6,019 bases of DNA from Clostridia bacterium (GTDB lineage: Bacteria; Bacillota; Clostridia; Christensenellales; Borkfalkiaceae): positions 1 to 6,019 of the forward strand of contig CAAGLC010000027.1 in NCBI GenBank assembly GCA_900770685.1. Direction: 5' to 3'. Made by a program: the position numbers and the translations under genes. Positions 1 through 6,019 of the stretch are shown in pieces. The notes under the pieces were generated by a model. The model had not been told where the DNA came from and ran no database searches. It saw nothing but the letters and a program-made list of their open reading frames with translations. Each line of letters begins with the position of its first letter. Position 1 is the stretch's first letter.

Positions 1-9
1 AGGTAAAAG

Positions 10-1392
10 ATGAAAGATAAAAAAATTCCAACAAAAATTTTGTTAGAAGAAAGTGAATTACCACGTTCTTGGTTTAATATTAACGCAGTATTAAAGGACA
101 AGCATGAACCTGCACTCAATCCCGAAACGTTAAAACCTTGTACTTACAAAGATTTGACCGACGTTTTTTGTTCTGAACTTGCAAAACAGGAATTGAACGA
201 TACCGATAAATATATTCCAATTCCGGATGAGGTTATGGAATTTTATAAGATGGTAAGACCGGCTCCTTTAATTAGAGCTTATTGCTTAGAAAAAGTCTTA
301 GACACACCAGCAGAAATTTACTATAAGTTTGAAGGAAATAATACTTCCGGTTCTCATAAGTTAAATTCGGCTATTCCTCAAGCGTATTATGCAAAAGAAG
401 AGGGCGTGAAAAACTTGACGACTGAAACCGGCGCAGGACAATGGGGGACGGCGTTATCAATGGCATGCGCTTATTATAATTTAGATTTAACCGTATTTAT
501 GGTTAAATGTAGCGCGGAACAAAAGCCGTTTAGAAAGTCTATAATAGAAACTTATGGTGCGGAAGTTATACCTAGTCCATCTGAAACGACCGAAGTTGGT
601 AGAAAAATTTTAAAAGAATTCCCAAATTCCGGTGGGTCCTTAGGATGCGCAGTCTCTGAAGCAACAGAAAAAGCGCTCAACACGCCAAATTGCAAATACG
701 TTTTGGGAAGCGTTATGGATCACGTTATTCTTCACCAAAGTATTATTGGATTAGAAACGAAAAAGCAACTTGAAAAATATGATATTAAACCGGATCTATT
801 TATAAGTTGCGTTGGCGGTGGGTCAAATTTTGGCGGATTTATTGCTCCGTTTGTAGAAGACGTGATTAACGGCAATGCTGGATATAGAATTATCGCAGTA
901 GAGCCTGTTTCGTGTCCGAGTTTAAGTAGGGGTAAATATGCGTACGATTACGGTGATACCGGAAGGATTACGCCATTACTTAAGATGTACACGTTGGGTA
1001 ACGGGTATATGCCGAGCAAAAGCCACTCAGGTGGTTTGCGCTATCACGGTATGAATCCAATCGTCTCAAAATTATATCACGACGGCTATCTTGACGTTGT
1101 AGCAGTAAAACAAACTGAAGTATTCGAGGCGGCTATCAAATTCGCCAAAGCAGAGGGCATATTGCCCGCGCCGGAATCTTCTCATTCTATCAAAGTTGCA
1201 ATTGATGAGGCGTTAAAATGCAAGGAAACGGGAGAAAAGAAGAAGATTGTGTTCTGCTTAACCGGAACGGGATATTTTGATTTGAAGGCGTATTCTGCAT
1301 TTAATGAGGGTGTAATGGAAGATTACGTTCCGTCTGATGAAGAACTTGAAAAAGGGTTTGCGACTATACCTGAAATAGGTGTCAATAATTAA
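10..1392 (+). CDS. trpB: Tryptophan synthase beta chain, TrpB2 type
   Basis: This gene encodes a 460-residue PLP enzyme that should join indole to serine (or an activated serine) to make L-tryptophan in the cytoplasm. GSHKLN carries the expected Schiff-base lysine, K117. ETGAGQWG (139-146) holds the catalytic Glu139, and GGGSN (269-273) is the PLP phosphate loop. Several features point to TrpB2 rather than the classical TrpA-paired TrpB1: Trp in AGQWG where TrpB1 has His, the N-terminal PRSWFNI (18-24), the GGLRYHGM block (341-348), and the length (TrpB1 is about 400 residues). No trpA is visible, although only 9 nt upstream can be seen. Some TrpB2 enzymes are reported to prefer O-phosphoserine; whether this one does is unknown. 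The ATG at 10 is chosen because PRSWFNI lies before the next Met (77). AGG at 1-3 may be the end of its Shine-Dalgarno. No intrinsic terminator follows the stop codon. Confidence 0.95.
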   Translation: MKDKKIPTKILLEESELPRSWFNINAVLKDKHEPALNPETLKPCTYKDLTDVFCSELAKQELNDTDKYIPIPDEVMEFYKMVRPAPLIRAYCLEKVLDTPAEIYYKFEGNNTSGSHKLNSAIPQAYYAKEEGVKNLTTETGAGQWGTALSMACAYYNLDLTVFMVKCSAEQKPFRKSIIETYGAEVIPSPSETTEVGRKILKEFPNSGGSLGCAVSEATEKALNTPNCKYVLGSVMDHVILHQSIIGLETKKQLEKYDIKPDLFISCVGGGSNFGGFIAPFVEDVINGNAGYRIIAVEPVSCPSLSRGKYAYDYGDTGRITPLLKMYTLGNGYMPSKSHSGGLRYHGMNPIVSKLYHDGYLDVVAVKQTEVFEAAIKFAKAEGILPAPESSHSIKVAIDEALKCKETGEKKKIVFCLTGTGYFDLKAYSAFNEGVMEDYVPSDEELEKGFATIPEIGVNN

Positions 1393-1406
1393 TATAGTAT
1401 AATTAC

Positions 1407-1435
1407 TTGATTTTTTTATATAATTATATTATAAT
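1407..1435 (+). promoter_or_regulatory. Sigma-A-type promoter for acp
   Basis: TTGATT at 1407-1412 (four of six matches to TTGACA) is followed after 17 nt by a perfect TATAAT at 1430-1435. The spacer is almost entirely A and T. Transcription would start near 1442, giving a leader of about 20 nt with the Shine-Dalgarno inside it. This is a prediction from sequence only, and the AT-rich context raises the chance of a false -10. The exact -10 combined with the optimal spacing makes it more credible than the other AT runs here. Confidence 0.65.
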
Positions 1436-1451
1436 AAACATAGTTTAATAT

Positions 1452-1456
1452 GGAGG
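1452..1456 (+). promoter_or_regulatory. Ribosome binding site of acp
   Basis: GGAGG lies 7 nt before the ATG at 1464. It is the strongest Shine-Dalgarno in the window, it fixes the start of the acyl carrier protein, and it fits a highly expressed gene. Confidence 0.85.
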
Positions 1457-1463
1457 AAATACA

Positions 1464-1697
1464 ATGGAAGTTGCAAATAAGGTTATTAAGTTTATTGCAG
1501 AACAGTTAAACAAAGACGAAAGCGAAGTTGCTTTAGAAAAGGAACTTGTTGCTGATTTAGGCGCAGATTCTTTGGACGCTGTTGAAATAATAATGAACCT
1601 AGAAGAAGAGTTTGACGTTACGGTTCCAGATATTGATGCTTCACAGATTAAAACTGTTGGAGAAATAGTTGAACTTATCGAAAACTTGAAAAAATAA
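1464..1697 (+). CDS. acpP: Acyl carrier protein
   Basis: This gene encodes a 77-residue acidic protein that carries growing acyl chains on a 4'-phosphopantetheine arm during type II fatty acid synthesis in the cytoplasm. The attachment site is Ser36 in the DSL motif (35-37), within GADSLDAVE. Helix II after it (37-50) is rich in Glu and Asp, as expected for docking with the acyl carrier protein synthase and the Fab enzymes. Length and layout match bacterial AcpP almost exactly. The start is fixed by GGAGG 7 nt upstream. The gene ends in tandem stops (TAATAA) and a strong hairpin terminator. It has its own promoter and stands apart from any fab gene in view. A specialised carrier for a polyketide or similar pathway is possible but less likely, since no such pathway genes are nearby. 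Confidence 0.95.
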   Translation: MEVANKVIKFIAEQLNKDESEVALEKELVADLGADSLDAVEIIMNLEEEFDVTVPDIDASQIKTVGEIVELIENLKK

Positions 1698-1710
1698 TAA
1701 ATCAAAAAAC

Positions 1711-1741
1711 AAAGAAACCCACCTAAGAGGTGGGTTTCTTT
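1711..1741. terminator. Bidirectional intrinsic terminator between convergent genes
   Basis: A perfect 14-bp stem (1711-1724 with 1728-1741) has a 3-nt AAG loop and a GC-rich core, CCCACCT/AGGTGGG. On the + strand it is followed by a T-rich run broken by single G and C bases (to about 1752), serving acp. On the - strand it is followed by GTTTTTTGATT (1710-1700), serving the ATPase gene, whose stop codon is only 11 nt before the stem. It sits between the two convergent stop codons, so one structure probably ends both transcripts. Confidence 0.93.
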
Positions 1742-1752
1742 TGTTTCTTTTA

Positions 1753-4140
1753 TTATTTCTTAAATATTGAAAAATTGATTTTAGAAAAAGCTTTTTCAAT
1801 TAACGGCATTAATATTAAATCAAGCATCAGTATTGACAATAAAATTAATAGGTGGTGCCAATAAGTACTTAGTGGTGACAGGGGAACCAATGAAAACATT
1901 TTGATACCGTAAATAATAGAATAAATTGCTATAGCGAGCATTGTTAAAAATATTGTTAAAAATAATACTGTTCTATATTTGTTTAACGGTTTACAAATAT
2001 TGAGCAAGCATATAATTCCGGCAAACGTAATAGCGTAAACGCTTAACGTTGTGTAAACCTCGTCGCTAAAGCCACCGATAAATAGTCGTGACAACTCAAT
2101 AAGCATAAAGCTGGTAATCATTAGAAGAGCGCTCGGAATTGCCTTTCTAAGAACGTAGTTAATAAACTTTCCCTCAACTCTCGAATCGTTGGGTTGGAAG
2201 GATAAGAAGAAAGAGGCAAGACCGATAACGAATACTTCTAAAAAAATCATTTGGTCAAGTTCAAGCGGATATTTGTCATAGAAGGGCAAACATAAGGTTA
2301 AAACGGATAAAATAAACGTGAATAAGGTCTTCATTAAGAACAAAGATGCGGAACTTTGAACGTTATTTATAACACGCCTACCTTCGTTAACTATTTTTGG
2401 CATTGAACTAAAATTGTCGTCCATTAAAACTAAATGAGCAACGTTTCTTGCCGCTTCACTACCTGAAGCAACGGAAATAGCGCAATTGGCTTCCTTTAAT
2501 GCAAGGATATCGTTTACGCCGTCACCCGTCATTGCAGTAGTGTGTCCCGCGTCTTTCATTGCCTTTATTAATATTGCTTTTTGGTTAGGCAAAACTCTTC
2601 CGAAGACGGTGTATTTGTTTGCACAATCATAAACTTCTTGATCCGACAAGCCTTCAAGGCTAATATATTTATCTGCGTTTTCTATGCCAACTCGTTTGCT
2701 AACTTCGGAAACCGTTATTGGGTTGTCGCCGGAAATGACTTTAATATTAACGTTATTTTGTTTAAACCACTCAATCGTTTGTTTGGCGTCTTCTCTAACG
2801 TTGTCAACGATTAGTATTATGGAAACAGGTGAGAAGTTTGACGGTATAAAATCGTCTTTAAGTGACTGATTTGAGTGTGCAAGAATTAAAACTCTGTATC
2901 CTTGTTTAACGTAGGAGGTTAATTGTGGCTCAATTTTATTATATTCGCTTTTTGAAAGAATGAATTCGGGTGCACCGAAGACGTACGTTCCAATCTTTTC
3001 AAATGTAACTGCCGATAATTTTTTTTCCGAGTTAAAGGGGAGAGTATAAACTGAATTGTATTTACCGTTTGCTCCAAATTTATCAAATAGCGCGATAGCC
3101 GTATGATTATTATCCTTAAGTGCGCTTAGCATTGATGAAATAATTTCATCACTCGGTATTTTATGTTTAGAAATTTGAACGAGTTCGGTTACCTTCATTT
3201 TTCCGTCGGTAATAGTACCTGTTTTATCAAAACATATAGTATCTACTCGTGCAAGCATTTCTAATGAGTAAAGGTCTTGAACTAGCGTGTTGTGTTTTGC
3301 GAGTTTTATTATGCCTACTGCCAATGCTAAACTCGTTAATAAAAACATACCGGAAGGGATCATGCCGATTACGACGGTAGAAGTACTTGTTATTGCTTGG
3401 TTAATAGGGGTATCGTTTACGCTTGTTTTTAACATGAATAAAACGGAAATAGGTATAATTATCGTTCCGATTGATCTAATAATAATTTTAAGCGAACTCA
3501 TTAACTCCGACGAGGGCTTTTTATATTCCTTTGCTTTAGCCGATAGTTTTTGAACGTAATTATTTTTGCCAACTTCAATTGCTTGTACGGTGCACGTTCC
3601 GGAAACGATAAAACTTCCAGCTAAAAGCGTATCTCCCGTTTTCTTTCTTACAGGGATGGATTCGCCGGTTAGTAAAGATTCGTTTACTTCTACTAATCCG
3701 TCGATAATAACGCTGTCGGTAGGGATTTGGCTTCCAATCCCTAAAAGAATTATATCGTCTAAAACTATTTCGTCGGATGAAAGTTCAATCGTTACTCCGT
3801 TTCTTATAACTTTAGTGGTTTTGCTAGCAAGTAGAGTAAGTCTATCGATGCATCTTTTTGCTCTGATTTCTTGTAAAATTCCTATAGAGAAGTTTGCAAT
3901 ATAGATGAGAACGAAAAAGAATTTTGATAGTGGCGCTTTTGCGATAAGTAGAGCGATGCAAACTATTAATCCTAAAAGATTAAAAAAAGTGCAAATGTTT
4001 TCAAAAAAAATCGAAGTATAAGACTTCGAATATTTTTTCTTAACACAATTAACAAGCCCCGAAAGTTTTCTTTCGGAGACTTGTTGATCTGTTAATCCAA
4101 TTTTAGGGTCAATTTTGATGTTGTTTTTTTCTACTTCCAT
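1753..4140 (-). CDS. P-type cation-transporting ATPase, CtpE/Exp7-like
   Basis: This gene encodes a 795-residue membrane pump driven by ATP hydrolysis through an aspartyl-phosphate intermediate. Seen in order: two N-terminal membrane segments (about 47-67 and 71-90); the actuator domain with LTGES (157-161); segments 3-4 (about 217-238 and 249-278); the phosphorylation site DKTGTIT with Asp305; the nucleotide-binding domain (about 325-435); the hinge TGDGVND (538-544); and about six C-terminal segments (600-782). This ten-helix plan and the lack of heavy-metal domains or a CPC motif exclude copper and zinc pumps. VQDLYSLEMLARVD before the Asp resembles mycobacterial CtpE and streptococcal Exp7-like ATPases, so calcium or another divalent cation is plausible but not shown. 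Helix 4 has PSG (262-264) where calcium pumps have PEG, and FGAPE (388-392) replaces the usual KGAPE. The gene follows leuS by 7 nt and is probably in the same operon. Confidence 0.93.
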   Translation of the reverse strand: MEVEKNNIKIDPKIGLTDQQVSERKLSGLVNCVKKKYSKSYTSIFFENICTFFNLLGLIVCIALLIAKAPLSKFFFVLIYIANFSIGILQEIRAKRCIDRLTLLASKTTKVIRNGVTIELSSDEIVLDDIILLGIGSQIPTDSVIIDGLVEVNESLLTGESIPVRKKTGDTLLAGSFIVSGTCTVQAIEVGKNNYVQKLSAKAKEYKKPSSELMSSLKIIIRSIGTIIIPISVLFMLKTSVNDTPINQAITSTSTVVIGMIPSGMFLLTSLALAVGIIKLAKHNTLVQDLYSLEMLARVDTICFDKTGTITDGKMKVTELVQISKHKIPSDEIISSMLSALKDNNHTAIALFDKFGANGKYNSVYTLPFNSEKKLSAVTFEKIGTYVFGAPEFILSKSEYNKIEPQLTSYVKQGYRVLILAHSNQSLKDDFIPSNFSPVSIILIVDNVREDAKQTIEWFKQNNVNIKVISGDNPITVSEVSKRVGIENADKYISLEGLSDQEVYDCANKYTVFGRVLPNQKAILIKAMKDAGHTTAMTGDGVNDILALKEANCAISVASGSEAARNVAHLVLMDDNFSSMPKIVNEGRRVINNVQSSASLFLMKTLFTFILSVLTLCLPFYDKYPLELDQMIFLEVFVIGLASFFLSFQPNDSRVEGKFINYVLRKAIPSALLMITSFMLIELSRLFIGGFSDEVYTTLSVYAITFAGIICLLNICKPLNKYRTVLFLTIFLTMLAIAIYSIIYGIKMFSLVPLSPLSTYWHHLLILLSILMLDLILMPLIEKAFSKINFSIFKK
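4003..4029 (-). terminator. Candidate intragenic terminator or attenuator hairpin in the ATPase gene
   Basis: Read on the - strand, TCGAAGT, a 5-nt loop CTTAT and ACTTCGA form a perfect 7-bp stem (4029-4011). Eight T residues follow directly (4010-4003), and an A-rich run precedes it. This is the layout of an intrinsic terminator, lying 111 nt inside the ATPase coding sequence (codons 38-44, then Ile-Phe-Phe). The stem has only three G:C pairs, so it would be modest, and translating ribosomes would normally mask it. It may be a chance result of AAA- and TTT-rich codons. Confidence 0.35.
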
Positions 4141-4145
4141 TATAA

Positions 4146-4149
4146 TCCT
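4146..4149 (-). promoter_or_regulatory. ATPase ribosome binding site overlapping the leuS stop
   Basis: On the - strand the junction reads TAGGATTATAATG. TAG (4150-4148) is the leuS stop, AGGA (4149-4146) is a short Shine-Dalgarno, and ATG (4140-4138) starts the ATPase 5 nt later. This supports the chosen ATPase start and suggests translational linkage to leuS. The match is only four bases. Confidence 0.6.
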
Positions 4150-6019
4150 ATACTATTATGTTGATTAATCTATTAGGTATGATTATGTATTTTTTGACGT
4201 TTTTATCTTTAAGCTCTGCGCTTATTTTTTCGTCTTGAAGTAATATTTGTTTAATTTCATCTTCGCTTATTCCAGTAGGAATCATAATTTTAGCGCGCAT
4301 TTTACTGTTGATTTGAACTGCAACCTCAATTTCGTCTTTAACGAGAGCTGATTGATCGCACGTCGGATATTTGCTACAGAATACGGAAGTTTTATTTCCA
4401 AAGATCTCCCAAAGTTCTTCGGTGAAGTGTGGAGCACAAGGAGCTAATAACTGTAAGAACTGCTTAAAGCATTTTACGTATAACTTGACGTTTTTATTCT
4501 CGACTAGATCGTATTTGTATAATGCGTTAATAAGTTCCATAAGCCTTGCGACAGCCGTGTTAAAGGAGAAGTTTTCCATGTCCGCATCAACTGATTTGAT
4601 TGCAAAGTTGGTGGCGTATAGCAATTCTTTTTCGTCCTTAGATATAGGCGCGTCTTTTTTATTTGCGTTAAGAGCGCTAACTTTAAGCGCTAAACGTTCA
4701 ACTCTATCTAAGAATTTTGTTATAGCCTTAATTCCGTCGTCGTTCCAAGGCCCGCCTTCGGTGTATGAAAAACCAAACATAAGGTACAATCTTAAGACGT
4801 CTGAACCAAATTGTTCAACGTATGGGTCTGGAGCAATAATGTTTCCTTTTGATTTACTCATTCTCATTCCGTCAGGACCAAGAATAACGCCTTGGTGTAC
4901 TAATGATTTAAACGGCTCGTCAAAATTAACGTATCCCATATCTCTGAGGGCCTTAGTTATAAATCTAGCGTATAGTAAGTGCATGCAAGCATGTTCTGCG
5001 CCACCAACGTATTTATCAACGGGGAGCATTTTGTTAATCTTGCTAGGATTAAACGGCTCTTTGCTATTCTTTGCGTCAGGATATCTTAAGTAATACCAGC
5101 TAGAGCATACGAAAGTATCTAAAGTATCAGGATCTCTACGTGCAGGCGCGCCACAAATAGGGCAAGTCGTATTCATAAAGCCTTCGTGTTTTTTTAGTGG
5201 TGATTCACCGTCTGGAGCAAACTCAACGTCGTAGGGGAGTTTAACGGGGAGATCGGATTCCGGTACGGGTACGATTCCACACTTATCGCAGTAAACAACG
5301 GGTATTGGTGCGCCCCAATATCTTTGTCTAGAAACCAACCAATCTCTCAATCTGAAATTAGTTTTGCGTTCGCCCTTGCCGGCTAGAGAAAGCTTATTAA
5401 TTATGGCTTTTCGTGCCTCGTCGCTAGTCAAACCGTCAAAACCGGGACTATTCATAACTATACCGTCTTGTGTAAAGGGTAATTGGTCGTCGCAGTTAAC
5501 GCCTTTTACTACTCTAGTAATAGGGAGATTGTATTTTTGTGCAAAAACGAAATCTCTATCGTCGTGTGAGGGAACGCCCATAACTGCGCCGGTTCCATAT
5601 GAATATAAAACGTAATCTGCTACGTAAATTGGAACGATAGAGCCGTTAATAGGGTTAATCGCGTTGTGTCCAATATAAACACCGGTTTTTTCACGCGTAG
5701 TTGAAAGCCTGTCGATTTCGTTAGTTTTAGCAGTTTCTTCGATATATTTGTCAACGGCTTTCCTTTGTTGCTTTGAAGTTAATTTTTTAACTAGAGGATG
5801 CTCCGGTGCTAAAACGACGTAGGAAACTCCGAATAGTGTATCGGCTCTTGTGGTGAAAACCTTAAATTTATCTCCACTTTCGCAAGTAAATTCAATTTCG
5901 CCTCCAGTCGATTTTCCAATCCAGTTTTTTTGCATTAGTTTAGTTTTTTCCGGCCAATCAAGTCCATCTAACCCTTCTAAAAGTTGATCTGCGTAGTCGG
6001 TGATTTTGAAAAACCATTG
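4148..6019 (-). CDS. leuS: Leucyl-tRNA synthetase, 5' end outside window
   Basis: This cytoplasmic enzyme charges tRNA(Leu) with leucine using ATP. The reading frame stays open to the right edge, so 623 residues are visible. A Met at 5935 is internal: the 28 residues before it (including QWFFKITDYAD and LDWPEK) are typical LeuRS sequence. About 180-200 N-terminal residues with the HIGH motif are missing. Visible in order, in visible numbering: the editing domain with TTRADTLFG (56-64) and GTGAVMGVPSHDDRD (142-156), where both editing aspartates (153, 156) are kept; RDWLVSRQRYWG (226-237); a zinc-type module CDKC (244-247) and CPIC (286-289); MSKSK (387-391, with Arg for the first Lys of KMSKS); the helical anticodon-binding region; and a small C-terminal domain ending at the stop. 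Only a short linker precedes MSKSK, so the E. coli leucine-specific insertion is absent, as in the shorter Bacillus-type enzymes. The ATPase gene follows 7 nt downstream. Confidence 0.97.
   Translation of the reverse strand, partial: QWFFKITDYADQLLEGLDGLDWPEKTKLMQKNWIGKSTGGEIEFTCESGDKFKVFTTRADTLFGVSYVVLAPEHPLVKKLTSKQQRKAVDKYIEETAKTNEIDRLSTTREKTGVYIGHNAINPINGSIVPIYVADYVLYSYGTGAVMGVPSHDDRDFVFAQKYNLPITRVVKGVNCDDQLPFTQDGIVMNSPGFDGLTSDEARKAIINKLSLAGKGERKTNFRLRDWLVSRQRYWGAPIPVVYCDKCGIVPVPESDLPVKLPYDVEFAPDGESPLKKHEGFMNTTCPICGAPARRDPDTLDTFVCSSWYYLRYPDAKNSKEPFNPSKINKMLPVDKYVGGAEHACMHLLYARFITKALRDMGYVNFDEPFKSLVHQGVILGPDGMRMSKSKGNIIAPDPYVEQFGSDVLRLYLMFGFSYTEGGPWNDDGIKAITKFLDRVERLALKVSALNANKKDAPISKDEKELLYATNFAIKSVDADMENFSFNTAVARLMELINALYKYDLVENKNVKLYVKCFKQFLQLLAPCAPHFTEELWEIFGNKTSVFCSKYPTCDQSALVKDEIEVAVQINSKMRAKIMIPTGISEDEIKQILLQDEKISAELKDKNVKKYIIIPNRLINIIV

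Noticed and set aside
1418..1429. A 12-nt AT-only palindrome in the trpB-acp gap as a terminator or operator
   Set aside because: It has no loop and no G:C pairs, and it falls in the spacer of the predicted promoter, where AT-rich sequence is expected.
1445..1705. An 86-codon open frame on the - strand opposite acp
   Set aside because: The translation is a Ser/Ile-rich mirror of the acp codons with no family resemblance, and acp is unmistakable on the other strand.
1784..1797. A 14-nt perfect palindrome, GAAAAAGCTTTTTC, near the ATPase 3' end
   Set aside because: It has no loop and is encoded by the Glu-Lys-Ala-Phe codons of the protein. No T run or partner site suggests a function.
3287..3904. 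Two + strand open frames (88 and 112 codons) inside the ATPase gene
   Set aside because: Both are antisense to the helix 3-4 and actuator regions of a clearly real ATPase. Their apparent hydrophobic stretches come from the complementary strand.
4674..4692. AGCGCT repeated twice, 7 nt apart, inside leuS
   Set aside because: The hexamer is itself a palindrome and lies in ordinary coding sequence. No extended stem, T tract or further copies were seen.
4371..5093. A 240-codon open frame on the + strand inside leuS
   Set aside because: It lies wholly antisense to strongly conserved LeuRS coding sequence, its translation shows no recognisable domain, and I saw no clear Shine-Dalgarno. It is a shadow frame.
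5933..5935. Taking this ATG as the start of leuS
   Set aside because: The frame continues upstream without a stop to the window edge, and those 28 residues match LeuRS sequence just before the RNWIG-like segment. The gene is cut by the window, not short.

Overview
The window is an ordinary housekeeping stretch from a low-GC bacterium. It most likely belongs to the Firmicutes/Bacillota, probably a clostridial lineage. The reasons are the AT-rich composition, the compact LeuRS without the insertion seen before KMSKS in E. coli, a stand-alone TrpB2-type tryptophan synthase beta chain, and a CtpE/Exp7-like P-type ATPase of the kind I associate with clostridia and streptococci. No species can be named from this.

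Layout: two genes on the + strand converge on two genes on the - strand. On + are a trpB2-type gene (10-1392) and, after a 71-nt gap containing a good sigma-A-type promoter, a short acyl carrier protein gene (1464-1697). On -, reading from the right edge, are leuS (6019 down to 4148; its 5' end lies outside the window) and, 7 nt further on, a 10-helix P-type cation ATPase gene (4140-1753). The two arms meet at one long GC-cored hairpin (1711-1741) with T-rich flanks on both sides, which should end transcription from both directions.

The genes do not form one pathway: tryptophan synthesis or indole salvage, the fatty-acid carrier, leucyl-tRNA charging, and cation transport. leuS and the ATPase gene are probably co-transcribed, because the ATPase Shine-Dalgarno overlaps the leuS stop codon. 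The acp gene has its own promoter and may be made independently of trpB2.

There is no gene-free stretch longer than 71 nt. I saw no tRNA, rRNA, CRISPR array, insertion sequence, phage gene or toxin-antitoxin pair. I found no undescribed system. The most interesting non-obvious signal is a terminator-like hairpin plus eight T residues inside the start of the ATPase gene (4029-4003, - strand), which could uncouple the ATPase from leuS. Smaller points are the Glu-to-Ser change in the ATPase membrane motif (PSG instead of PEG) and an apparently high number of ACGT tetramers.
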